Part shown: positions 16,921 through 25,281 of the stretch, piece after piece
Numbering within the stretch: position 1 is the first letter of the stretch
Layout of the letters: each line of letters starts with the position of its first letter
Source of the DNA: Palsa-360 sp963710315
Lineage (GTDB): Bacteria > Acidobacteriota > Terriglobia > Acidiferrales > UBA7541
Length of the DNA: 64,000 nt
Assembly: GCA_963710315.1 (NCBI GenBank)
Contig: CAVPZW010000007.1
Coordinates: forward strand, 1 to 64,000
Reading direction: 5' to 3'
Notes under the pieces: generated by a model
The model's input: the letters and a program-made list of their open reading frames with translations, nothing else
Databases searched by the model: none
What the model was told of the DNA's origin: nothing
Program-made: the position numbers and the translations under genes

Positions 16921-16951
16921 AAGGCCTATGCCACCTAGACCACTAAAACCT

Positions 16952-19609
16952 ATGAGCACTCAGATGAATGAAGCTAACGATATGGCGATATTGAATGGCG
17001 AGACGGACCCGGCCAATGATGGGAGTGTTGCGCCGCTGGATGGGTTGACCACTTCGCTGACCACGGGCGGGGCGTCCGCCGGAGGCGGACTGGCTGCGCG
17101 CGGCGGGAAGGCTCCGCTGGGGATTGACGGCAAGAAACCTGCGGCCAACGTGCAGGAGGCACTTGCCAAGCTGGCGCTGGGGCCGAACAACGAGCGGCTG
17201 GAGGAGCTGCGGCCGGATTTGGTGAACGCGCTGCGCGAGCTAGTGGTGCAGTATCGCGAAGAGGGGATTGTTGCGCGTCGGCATGAGATTCGGCGCATAC
17301 GGCAGGCGCGTCTTTTTTGGCAGGGATTGCAGTATGCCTGGTGGAATCCGCAGGAGATGACCTGGAATCTGCCCTACGAGTCCAAGCTGTATGACGACAG
17401 CGCCGCGGCGGAAATGCCGCGCTACCAGTTTGTGACCAATTTGTATCAGGCGTTTGGGCTGTCGTTTATTTCCATTCTCAGCCAGGACGTGCCGGCCACG
17501 CGATTTTATCCGCAGTCGGCGCAATCGATCGGGGACATTACGGCGGCGCGCGCGGCTTCGCAGGTGTGCGACCTTGTAGAGCAAAATAATCGCGTGCAGA
17601 ATTTGCTGACGGGTGTGGCGTTTTATTTGTGGACGGACGGGAAGATTGGCGGGTACGTGCGGTATGTGGCGGATTCGCAGCGGTTCGGTACGCACGATGA
17701 GCCGGTGATTGAGGAACATTATGTGGCGCTGGGGGATGATTCGTATGTGTGCCCGGAGTGCGGGGCGGAGCAGGAAGTAGCGGCGGCTTCTGCGGAAAAC
17801 ACTGTGGGAGCGGGGCGAGCTGGGGTGGATGGGACGAGTGGTGGCTATGCGGACGAAAATCCGCAGGCTGAAGCCCGCGCTACTCAAACCGGCGACGCTC
17901 CGACAATGCTTCCGCCTGTGATTTGCAAGAACTGCGGAGGGGCGCTTGGGCCTGAACATTTTAAGCCTGCGGCTAAAGTAGCCGTGCCTGTGATTACGGA
18001 CGTGCGGCGCGTGCCCAATGGGCAGGAAGTGATTTCGATTGTTGGCGGGCTGGAGCTGAACACTCCGGTGTGGGCCAACGAGATGCACGAGTATCCCTAC
18101 TTGCAGTGGTCGATGGAAGTGCATCGCGCCAAGCTCAAGGCAAGCTATCCGCACGCGGCGGACAAAATTCAGATGGGCGGGCCGCAATCGGCGGACGAGA
18201 TTTATGCGCGCTCGACGCGCGTGGCGGTTTCGCAGGGGCTGCCGACGACGCATCCGGGAGATGCGTTGTTTAATTTGATTACCTTTGCGCGGACGTGGAT
18301 ACGTCCGTGGGCGTTTTACTCGATCGAGGATAAGTCCACGCGCGATGCGCTGCTGGCGCTGTTTCCGGACGGGTGCTACGCGGCGTTTGCGGGCGACACG
18401 TATTGCGAGTCGCGCAACGAGTCCATGGACGATCGCTGGCGCGTGATGCATGCGCTTCCCGGCGACGGGCAGAACCGGCCGTCGGTGGGCGATTCGCTGG
18501 TGCAGATTCAGGAGCGCTACAACACGCTTTCCAACATTCAGGCGGAGACCTACGAGTACGGCATTCCGCCGATTTACGCCGATCCGCAGGTGTTGGATTT
18601 CGACGCGCTGTCCAATCAAACGGCTGAGCCGGCCGCGCATTATCCGGCTCGCTCGCGTCCTGGGCAGCCACTATCCGCCGGATTTTTTCAGCCTGCGCCG
18701 GCGCAGGTGCCTCCGGATCTGGTGCGGCATCAGCAGGAGTTGATGGGGCCTGTTTCGCAGTTTTTGACGGGACTATTTCCCGCTGTGTTTGGCGGCGAGA
18801 TGGAATCGCAGAAGACGGCATCCGGTTACGCTATGGCGCGCGACCAGGCGCTGGGTCGGCTGGGGCTGGTGTGGCGGCGGCTGAAAACTTTTTATTCCGA
18901 TGTGATGCTGCTGTCCGTGGATTGTTTCAGGAAAAATCGTCCTGAGGACGCGGAGATTCCGATTCTTGGGCCGGGCGGAGAATTTGAGTCGCGCTGGATA
19001 CGGCTGGCGGATTTGAAGGGCAATATTCAGGCGCATCCGGAGAGCGATGAGACGTTCCCGCGCATGAAATCGCAGCAGCGCGCGGTGGTGCAGCAACTCA
19101 TGGCTTCGTCCGATCCGCTGATTCAGCAGGCGCTGGCCGATCCCGCGAACGTGGGATTTGTGAAGGGCGTGCTGGGATTGTCCGAGCTGGTGGTGCCGGG
19201 AGAAGATTCGCGGAACAAGCAGCTGCGGGAGATCGATCTGCTGATGGCCGGGGCGCCGATTGCGGTGCATGTCGAGCATGGCGCCGGAGTCTCGCCGGCG
19301 GGTGGCGAGGCTGCAGGGGGCGTGATGGACGGGGAAGAAAACCGCAGGCAGGATGCCGGCGCCACGTTGCTGCCTTCGGTTCCCGTGGATTTGATGTTCG
19401 ATAATCATGCGGTGGAGCTGGAGGAGTGCCGTCGGTGGGCCAATTCGGATGCGGGGCAGATTGCGCGTGTGGAGAATCCTGTGGGATTTGCCAATGTGCG
19501 GGCACATGCGGAGGCGCATTTGCGGGCCGTGGGGCTGGCGTATGCGGCGCAGGGCGCGGGACAAGCGCCGAAGACGGGCGGGGCGGGCGGGTCTTCTGCG
19601 GGTTCGTGA
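16952..19609 (+). CDS. Phage portal protein with zinc ribbon, large
   Basis: The product is about 885 residues (counts below are from an in-frame ATG eight codons upstream). Residues 120-200 (ARLFWQGLQYAWWNPQEMTW; NLYQAFGLSFISILSQDVPA) and the conserved-looking centre fit a large portal that forms the dodecameric head vertex. Position between terminase and scaffold/capsid genes supports this. A zinc ribbon is formed by CPEC (275-278) and CKNC (333-336), and the translated REP (NPQAEARATQ) lies between the two Cys pairs. A second palindrome is translated as RRQDAGAT near residue 810. The upstream ATGs derive from REP sequence, so 16952 is a best guess. Confidence 0.75.
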   Translation: MSTQMNEANDMAILNGETDPANDGSVAPLDGLTTSLTTGGASAGGGLAARGGKAPLGIDGKKPAANVQEALAKLALGPNNERLEELRPDLVNALRELVVQYREEGIVARRHEIRRIRQARLFWQGLQYAWWNPQEMTWNLPYESKLYDDSAAAEMPRYQFVTNLYQAFGLSFISILSQDVPATRFYPQSAQSIGDITAARAASQVCDLVEQNNRVQNLLTGVAFYLWTDGKIGGYVRYVADSQRFGTHDEPVIEEHYVALGDDSYVCPECGAEQEVAAASAENTVGAGRAGVDGTSGGYADENPQAEARATQTGDAPTMLPPVICKNCGGALGPEHFKPAAKVAVPVITDVRRVPNGQEVISIVGGLELNTPVWANEMHEYPYLQWSMEVHRAKLKASYPHAADKIQMGGPQSADEIYARSTRVAVSQGLPTTHPGDALFNLITFARTWIRPWAFYSIEDKSTRDALLALFPDGCYAAFAGDTYCESRNESMDDRWRVMHALPGDGQNRPSVGDSLVQIQERYNTLSNIQAETYEYGIPPIYADPQVLDFDALSNQTAEPAAHYPARSRPGQPLSAGFFQPAPAQVPPDLVRHQQELMGPVSQFLTGLFPAVFGGEMESQKTASGYAMARDQALGRLGLVWRRLKTFYSDVMLLSVDCFRKNRPEDAEIPILGPGGEFESRWIRLADLKGNIQAHPESDETFPRMKSQQRAVVQQLMASSDPLIQQALADPANVGFVKGVLGLSELVVPGEDSRNKQLREIDLLMAGAPIAVHVEHGAGVSPAGGEAAGGVMDGEENRRQDAGATLLPSVPVDLMFDNHAVELEECRRWANSDAGQIARVENPVGFANVRAHAEAHLRAVGLAYAAQGAGQAPKTGGAGGSSAGS
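17859..17884. repeat. REP-like palindrome inside the portal gene
   Basis: CCGCAGGCTGAAGCCCGCGC plus TACT, translated as PQAEARAT between the two Cys pairs of the zinc ribbon. Confidence 0.9.
19340..19366. repeat. Variant REP-like palindrome inside the portal gene
   Basis: CCGCAGGCAGGATGCCGGCG plus CCACG, translated RRQDAGAT. It has the usual AAAACC...CCAC/CTAC frame with a different stem, and is almost identical to the copy at 20680-20705. Confidence 0.75.
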
Positions 19610-19635
19610 AGTTGGCGGGGGAATTCGAGCAAAGA

Positions 19636-19815
19636 TTTAACACAGAGGACACGGAGGAAAGGCGGAGAAAAGCGGAGAGTTTTGCGGTCAAATCGGCGGG
19701 TTCGCTTGCAAACGCTTTTTAGTGTTCTGAATTTCTTCAGTCTTCTCCGTTGTTTTGTGTCCTTCGGTTTTCTCCGTGGTTCTCTTTCTTTTTCTCTGTG
19801 ATCTCTGTGTTGAGC
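19636..19815. repeat. ACACAGAGGACAC-family inverted repeat
   Basis: Left arm TTAACACAGAGGACACGGAG plus GCGGAGAAAAGCGG. Right arm CGGTTTTCTCCGTGGTTCTC and CTGTGATCTCTGTGTT. A second copy is at 36768-37033. Confidence 0.75.
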
Positions 19816-19861
19816 TTTTGTGTTTCGGCGTGAAATTGCAATAGCGATGAGGAGTGATGCG

Positions 19862-21263
19862 ATGAGCAGTGGGGCGCAGGTGGATATGGATTGGGCGGGG
19901 ACGGATGCTTCGTCGGCGGATGCGGCGGGTGGTGGCGCGGCTGCGGGTGGTGCAAACGGTGCGCCTGGGACGAGCGACGCGGCAAATAATGCGCGCTATT
20001 TGACGGATGAGGAGATATTGGGGATTGAGCCGCCTTCGCATAAGGGCGGCTACGGCGGGGTTGCGCGGGCTGGGGAGGCGGAGGGGCGCGGGGATTCTGG
20101 TCGAAGGGATGGCGATGCGTCGGTTAGCGGGGACGGTGCGGCTGGCGGGATGAAGGGTGAAGGGGGCGCGGAAAACCCGCAGGCTGAAGCCCGCGCTACT
20201 GAGGCGGGTATGCCTGCTTGGATGTTGGCGGTGGCGGCGGATCCTAAGAGTGGGGCAGAGGCTTCGGGCGCTTTGGGCGGAGCATCAGGAGTTTCGCGCG
20301 GCGTTTGCTTCGCCGGTGGAGGCTCGAGCTGTGGCGGATGAGGCTCGAGCGATTAAGGAGTTGCTGCCTGGCGGGATTCGCGATGCGGTTTCGCTGCGCA
20401 AGGCTACCGTGTCGGTGGAGCGGATTGATGCGGCTTTGTTTTCGGGGGATGTGAGGGCGCAGTCGGAAGTGGTGGCGGAGATGGCGCGGACGAATCCTGC
20501 GGCGTTTCGGTCCATGTTTGCGGAGGCGGCTCGGGTGCTGGCGGGGATGGGGATGTCGTTGCCCAATGTTGTGGGGAGTGGGAATGGACATTCGAGCGGT
20601 GGTCAAACGGAAAACCAAAATCTGAATCAGAATCAAAATTTAAACCAAAATCAAAATTTAAACCAAAATCAAAGTCAAAACCGCCGGCAGGATGCCGGCG
20701 CTACGAATTCGGCGAATCAGCAGTCACCAGTCACTAGTCAGCAGTCACCGGCGCAACAGTCGGCGCAGTTCGATCCTGCGGCTTATGCGGCGTTTGAGCG
20801 GTCCACCAATGATGTGGTGGCGCGGGATGTGCGCGGGTCGATCAGCGAGACGCTTTCGCGGGTGATGCCGGAGGGCGTGGCGGACGGGGCGGCCAAGCGG
20901 ATTGGCGAGGATATTTTTACGGAAGTGCACCGGGCGCTGGCGGCGGACCGAACGCTTTCGGAGCAGGTGGCCGGTGTGTTGCGCGAGCGGCGATTTGGGT
21001 CGGCGGAACAGCAGCGCGTGGCGGCGCTGGTGGCAGGGCGCGCCAAGCAGCTGGTGCCCAGTGTGGCGCGGCGCGTGATTGGCGAATGGACAGGCACGGT
21101 GTTGAACACGGCGAGATCGAAGGCAGCGCGGCAGGCTGCGGCGGCTTCTCGCGTGGATATTGCGGCGCCTGGCGGGTCTTCGGACTCGATGCCTCTGCGG
21201 GCGATGTCGGCACGCGAAGTGAATTATGCTTCGATGAGCGATGAGCAGATTTTGGGGATGTGA
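19862..21263 (+). CDS. Phage scaffold-like protein (frameshifted)
   Basis: The start ATG is chosen because GAGGAG lies 7 bases upstream. The N-terminus (MSSGAQVDMDWAGTDASSAD) and the motif YLTDEEILGIEPP are in one frame. The helical body (AEHQEFRAAFASPVEARAVA; KELLPGGIRDAVSLRKATVS) and a C-terminus ending MSDEQILGM are in the next. A +1 shift between about 20255 and 20280 joins them. The acidic/helical, Ala-rich composition and the place between portal and capsid fit a scaffolding protein. In-frame repeats include a REP (PQAEARAT), an NQNLNQNQ run and RRQDAGAT. Confidence 0.6.
20174..20200. repeat. REP-like palindrome inside the scaffold-like gene
   Basis: CCCGCAGGCTGAAGCCCGCG plus CTACT, translated NPQAEARAT as in the portal gene. 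Confidence 0.88.
20608..20676 (+). repeat. Tandem repeat of 18 bp encoding NQNLNQ
   Basis: Three to four units of AACCAAAATCAAAATTTA or close variants, translated as repeated Asn-Gln/Asn-Leu. The variant REP at 20680 follows directly. Confidence 0.75.
20680..20705. repeat. Variant REP-like palindrome inside the scaffold-like gene
   Basis: CCGCCGGCAGGATGCCGGCG plus CTACG, translated RRQDAGAT. Same variant as at 19340-19366. Confidence 0.75.
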
Positions 21264-21560
21264 TTCTTGTGGCATAGGTTTTTGTGGCATAGGCTTCAGC
21301 CTGTGGCTTTTAGTCCAAGCAAATCCTTAACCAACTCTCTCAGGGTTTAAGTCGAGCTAGGCCCAAACCCCACAGGCTGAAGCCTATGCCACGCAAACCG
21401 GCGCTAGGTGAGATTTGACTTGGCGATGCGGTAATTGCGGTGTTCGCGAATTACGAATCACATATAACGAATCATAAGCCACGAATTTTCACTGCACTTA
21501 TACCAATAGCAGCACGTTCTAACAGCACTACCAATTCATACATACAACTAAGGAGCAATC
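21264..21560. other. Intergenic repeats upstream of the capsid gene
   Basis: Holds a REP pair and a degenerate AATTACGAATCAC/AACGAATCATAAG repeat at 21457-21485. An AAGGAG ribosome-binding site precedes the capsid ATG. No gene is seen. Confidence 0.6.
21284..21394. repeat. REP-like inverted pair
   Basis: GTGGCATAGGCTTCAGCCTG on the left, preceded by an extra TTGTGGCATAGG fragment, and CCACAGGCTGAAGCCTATGC plus CACG on the right. Confidence 0.88.
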
Positions 21561-22832
21561 ATGGCCGTACAAAACAACGCACAGACAATCGCGTTGCAAC
21601 TGGAGAAGGTGCGCGACAAAGTGCCCCTGCTCTACGAGCGCGACGATGTACTACTCAGTATGATTCAAACTCGAGGCGACGTCGAGAAAGTCAGCTCACG
21701 CAACATGCGACTGCCGCTGCAATTGATTCCCGGCGGCAAGGCCGGAAGCTACAGCGCCGATGGCGGCGACCTGGGGCTGGGTTCGGGCTCGACCTATGAC
21801 GTGGCGCAAGTATCGCCGATCTTCTTCCGCTTCGCGGTGCAGATCACCAAGCTCGTCGAATACGCTTCCAACTCTCGCGAGAAGGCTATTGAAAATGCCG
21901 TGAAGCGTGAAATCGCCAGCGGCATGATGCAATTTCGCGCGTTTTTGGACAAGGTGATTCAGACTGCCGGCAACGGCGTGCTGGGAACGATCACCGCCAT
22001 CAACAGCAACACATTCACCATGGCCGTGCCTTCGGGCGCCGCGCTGGTGTATGTGGGGCAAACCATCCAGATTTACGATCCCACACTGACCACAAACCGA
22101 AACGTGGCGGCCAGCGTGGTTTCCAACGTGACGGCGGCCGATCCGATTTCGGCGACCCAAACCATCACCGTGGACAACGTTCCGAGCGGCACGTCGGTCA
22201 ACGACTTGATCGTGCATGACGGACTCACGGGCTCACAGCCGGTTTCTCTCTACGGCATCAAGTATCATCAGAACAACGCAACCACCGGCACATGGCTGAA
22301 CCTGAACCGGGCCACCTATCCACAACAACTGCAAACACCGCGCGTGAATGCGGGCAACGCTGCGCTGGTTCCCGGGCACGCACGGCTGGCCATCAACAAG
22401 GTGCGCAAGGCACTGGGCATCAACCAACTTGGAAAACTGATCGCCTACACCAGCGTGGAACAAGAACACGCCTGGGAAAATTTGGGCATCACGGTTTCTC
22501 AAGTGGTGAAGGAAGGGCCTGGCGGGCGCGCAAGCGATCTGGACATGCTCTTCTCGGGAAAGAAAACCATGTCCGGCATTCCCATCAAGTCGTCCGTGAA
22601 CGCCGATCAGACACGCGTGGATTTCCTGGACTTGTCACACTGGGGCCGCGCCGTGATGAAGGACATCGACTTCTTTGAAGTGGGCGGGCAGACCGTGTTC
22701 CCGATTTATGGGGCCAGCGGCGGCGTTTCCGCTTCCTTCATTTTCTACTTCGACACCGGATTCCAGGTGTGGAACGACTCTCCTCGCAGCGGCAGCTATA
22801 TCGATACGCTGGCGCGGCCGAACGGGTACTAG
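21561..22832 (+). CDS. Phage major capsid protein
   Basis: The 423-residue protein starts MAVQNNAQTIALQLEKVRDK after AAGGAG. The body has an extended beta-rich centre (SNTFTMAVPSGAALVYVGQT; TDNVPSG-type loops) and an HK97-like late segment (KVRKALGINQLGKLIAYTS; GIPIKSSVNADQTRVDFLDL). Place after portal and scaffold, absence of enzyme motifs and the size all fit the shell protein. Its codons favour C at the third position more than those of its G-ending neighbours, which could reflect high expression or separate ancestry. Confidence 0.8.
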   Translation: MAVQNNAQTIALQLEKVRDKVPLLYERDDVLLSMIQTRGDVEKVSSRNMRLPLQLIPGGKAGSYSADGGDLGLGSGSTYDVAQVSPIFFRFAVQITKLVEYASNSREKAIENAVKREIASGMMQFRAFLDKVIQTAGNGVLGTITAINSNTFTMAVPSGAALVYVGQTIQIYDPTLTTNRNVAASVVSNVTAADPISATQTITVDNVPSGTSVNDLIVHDGLTGSQPVSLYGIKYHQNNATTGTWLNLNRATYPQQLQTPRVNAGNAALVPGHARLAINKVRKALGINQLGKLIAYTSVEQEHAWENLGITVSQVVKEGPGGRASDLDMLFSGKKTMSGIPIKSSVNADQTRVDFLDLSHWGRAVMKDIDFFEVGGQTVFPIYGASGGVSASFIFYFDTGFQVWNDSPRSGSYIDTLARPNGY

Positions 22833-22889
22833 GGCGTAGATGCGTGACTGGTGACTGGTGATTCGTGACCAGTCACCGGTTGCGGGTTT

Positions 22890-22996
22890 TGTGGCATAGG
22901 CTTCAGCCTGTGGCTTTTAGTCCTCGCAAAGATTCTGCGCTGAGAGGGGTTCAATCTTGCTAGGACTAAAAGCCACAGGCTGAAGCCTATGCCACT
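22890..22996. repeat. REP-like inverted pair
   Basis: GTGGCATAGGCTTCAGCCTG on the left and GCCACAGGCTGAAGCCTATG plus CCACT on the right. The right arm is preceded by CTAGGACTAAAA. Confidence 0.88.
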
Positions 22997-23047
22997 GAAA
23001 ACCAATTCACCGCATGATTCACAGTTGAAAGTTCAGAATTCGGATTG

Positions 23048-23132
23048 GTAGGACGGGCTTCGGCCTGTCTGGGTTTACGTTTCATTTGAGTCGAAGAAGT
23101 CAAAAGCAGACAGGCTGAAGCCTGTCCTACTT
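23048..23132. repeat. REP-like inverted pair
   Basis: GTAGGACGGGCTTCGGCCTG on the left and CAGACAGGCTGAAGCCTGTC plus CTACT on the right. This is the GACAGG/CCTGTC variant. Confidence 0.85.
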
Positions 23133-23150
23133 ATAAGTCAGGAGAGAAAC

Positions 23151-23537
23151 ATGGCTGTTACATTGACGCTTACGGATGTGGATCCTGGAGGAACACAGAT
23201 TTATACGTTTGGTACGGTGACGCTTTCGGGAACTTATCCGACGGGCGGAGATACGGTGGATTGGACCACGCTGATTCGGCAAATTGGGGTGCGCGGCGAA
23301 ACCGTTGAGACCAGCATGGCCGATCCGGCTTATGGGCCGATTCAGGCCGCTTTTACAGTGCAGGGCGGGACGCCCAACCAGTATCAGATGCAGCAGGGAG
23401 CCGCGGCCAACAATTGGAAGATGCGCGGCTATTCGACGGGATCGGCGGGAGCGGAATTTACGGGCGGCGCGGCGTATCCGTCATCGGCGACCACAGATGT
23501 AATTACGTTTTCGGCGCAGTTCCGCAAGCTGACCTAA
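23151..23537 (+). CDS. Phage structural protein, unknown
   Basis: The 128-residue beta-rich product (TLTLTDVDPGGTQIYTFGTV; TTDVITFSAQFRKLT) starts after CAGGAGAGAAAC. It follows the capsid gene, where decoration or head-completion proteins often lie. No named family is recognised. Confidence 0.55.
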   Translation: MAVTLTLTDVDPGGTQIYTFGTVTLSGTYPTGGDTVDWTTLIRQIGVRGETVETSMADPAYGPIQAAFTVQGGTPNQYQMQQGAAANNWKMRGYSTGSAGAEFTGGAAYPSSATTDVITFSAQFRKLT

Positions 23538-23546
23538 GGGTGCATC

Positions 23547-23716
23547 CACAGATGAACACTGATTAACGCTGATACAATCTAACTGATTTAGGACTCCCGC
23601 GCAGTTCGCACTGGCTTCATCTCTGCTCACCTCCTGTTATAGCGCTTTCAGTATCCATTTTGACTCGTGTTCATCAGGGTTAATCAGTGTTTATCTGTGT
23701 TCATCTGTGGATTCCA
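23547..23716. repeat. TCCACAGATGAAC-family inverted repeat
   Basis: Left arm TCCACAGATGAACACTGATT plus AACGCTGATA. Right arm GGGTTAATCAGTGTTTATCT, GTGTTCATCTGTGGATT. It fills the gap before the next gene. Confidence 0.8.
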
Positions 23717-23732
23717 GCATTTGTGGAGAAAC

Positions 23733-24284
23733 ATGATTCAAATATTGCGAGAGACGCATGAGGCGCCGGCGGATGTCGCGCAGGAACTGTTGCTTGCCGG
23801 TGGAGCGAATCGCTTTGGCGAGGCGAATTACCGGGCGGTGTGGGGATGGTCTCGGCTGGACTGGATTGGGGGGAAGTGGGAGGACCGCGATCCCCTGACT
23901 GGGACGCTGCTGCGCGAGGTGATCGAGCTGCGGCGGGTGCCGAAATATTTGCCGCACGATCGCTGGCACATCGAACGGTGGATGCCGCCGGAGAGCTATG
24001 GGTCTCCCGAGGCGTGGCACGCGGCGACTGGGGAATTTGTTGGCGGGCGGAGCGTGGCGGCGTTGGGGCCGTATCCTTCGCGCGGGGATTATGAGCATTG
24101 TTTTACGCTGGCGGGGCCGGGCGGGGAATTTGTGCAATTGACGCCGGCGGCGGCGCGGCATGTTGCGCGGGCCATTGAAACCAGCCGCGGGATTGGATCG
24201 GCGAAGAAGAAGGAAGCGCTTGAGGACCGGGCGCGGCGGGAAGAGCGGGAGTATGACTCCTGGGCGATGGATGCGCTGGGGTGA
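23733..24284 (+). CDS. Phage hypothetical protein
   Basis: The 183-residue product uses the ATG at 23733 (GTGGAGAA upstream) rather than an upstream frame start inside the repeat. It carries many aromatic residues in a central block (ANYRAVWGWSRLDWIGGKWE; HDRWHIERWMPPESYG) and a charged helical C-terminus (SAKKKEALEDRARREEREYD). It does not match a family I know. Among head and neck genes it may be a structural or accessory protein. Confidence 0.6.
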   Translation: MIQILRETHEAPADVAQELLLAGGANRFGEANYRAVWGWSRLDWIGGKWEDRDPLTGTLLREVIELRRVPKYLPHDRWHIERWMPPESYGSPEAWHAATGEFVGGRSVAALGPYPSRGDYEHCFTLAGPGGEFVQLTPAAARHVARAIETSRGIGSAKKKEALEDRARREEREYDSWAMDALG

Positions 24285-24293
24285 GGGCTTTTA

Positions 24294-24403
24294 GTAGGAC
24301 AGGCTTCAGCCTGTCTGGGTTTCGTGCGAGGGGATTTTGCGCGAGGAGAGATTTCGTTCGATCTGCAAAAGTCAAAAGAAGACAGGCTGAAGCCTGTCCC
24401 ACC
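24294..24403. repeat. REP-like inverted pair
   Basis: GTAGGACAGGCTTCAGCCTG on the left and GACAGGCTGAAGCCTGTCCC plus ACC on the right. Confidence 0.88.
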
Positions 24404-24423
24404 AAACCGGAGAAAAATTGAAT

Positions 24424-25078
24424 ATGCATAGCGAGACTGCAGGGACGCGGGAGCAATTGCCGCAGGCCACGATTTGCAACATTACCGAGCAGCGTTACAT
24501 GGCGCACCGCATGTACGGGACGTTTCAGATTGCGGGGCGGGGCGAAGGCGGGCCAAATTTGCTCTGACGCGCGTATCGCCGCGCACCGCGGTGATGGACT
24601 ACGGCGACAAGCGCACGCTGCCGCTGGCCATTACGGCGCGCGAAATCGCGGACGATATTTGCCGCGAAATCAATGCCGACGCAGGGGAACAAAGTTTTAT
24701 GGGCGTGTTTGTTTGCGCGGGCGAAGTGCCGACGGAAGACGGAGCTCAAGAAGCGCGGAAGAGAAGCTGGACGAATTTTACAGGGCACTGGTGGCTTCGG
24801 CGGACCGCGAGTGGGAACGCTCGCACTCGTTTCTCTTCATTCACGATTTGCAGAGGCGGGCCGCGGCCAAGCTGGGCATGGAGAAGGAATGGTATTACCA
24901 GGTGCGCGAGACCGAGGAGTGCCCAGGATGCGGCGAGCGCGTGAAGCCTGGCGTGGCGGTGTGCAAATCGTGCCACGCGGTTTTGAATCGCGAGAAGGCG
25001 CTGGCGCTGGGACTGATTCAGCCGCCGCCGGACGTTGCGGTGCAGAGTCACAGGGGATTGCCTAAGGGCAAGGAATAA
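24424..25078 (+). CDS. Phage hypothetical protein with C-terminal zinc ribbon (twice frameshifted)
   Basis: Three consecutive frames make one protein. The first begins MHSETAGTREQLPQ. The second contains FALTRVSPRTAVMDYGDKRT and ITAREIADDICREINADAG. The third contains EKLDEFYRALVASADREWER and a zinc ribbon CPGC...CKSC near the end, then PPPDVAVQSHRGLPKGKE. The shifts lie near 24550 and 24750, and each is consistent with one missing base. The protein would be about 218 residues. The zinc ribbon suggests nucleic-acid or protein contacts. Function unknown. Confidence 0.55.
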
Positions 25079-25167
25079 CTGCTAGATGAATCCACGGATG
25101 AACACAGATCAAGGCTGATAAACACCGATAGATGCCAATAAAGACGAGGATTTGGTTTCGATGTTTC

Positions 25168-25240
25168 TGTAGCACGGGCTTCAGCTTGTGGGGTTGAGTC
25201 TTGCTAGGACTAAAACCCGCAGGCTGAAGCCCGCGCTACT
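25168..25240. repeat. REP-like inverted pair
   Basis: GTAGCACGGGCTTCAGCTTG on the left and CCCGCAGGCTGAAGCCCGCG plus CTACTT on the right. Short spacer with CTAGGACTAAAA. A degenerate half copy of the TCCACAGATGAAC family (25087-25130) lies upstream. Confidence 0.87.
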
Positions 25241-25281
25241 TGAAGCGCGGAATTATTTGGTTCCGAATAGGGGATGAGGGA

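Noticed and set aside
24474..24944. Separate gene inside the frameshifted zinc-ribbon gene
   Set aside because: It is the middle piece of one protein whose ends lie in adjacent frames.
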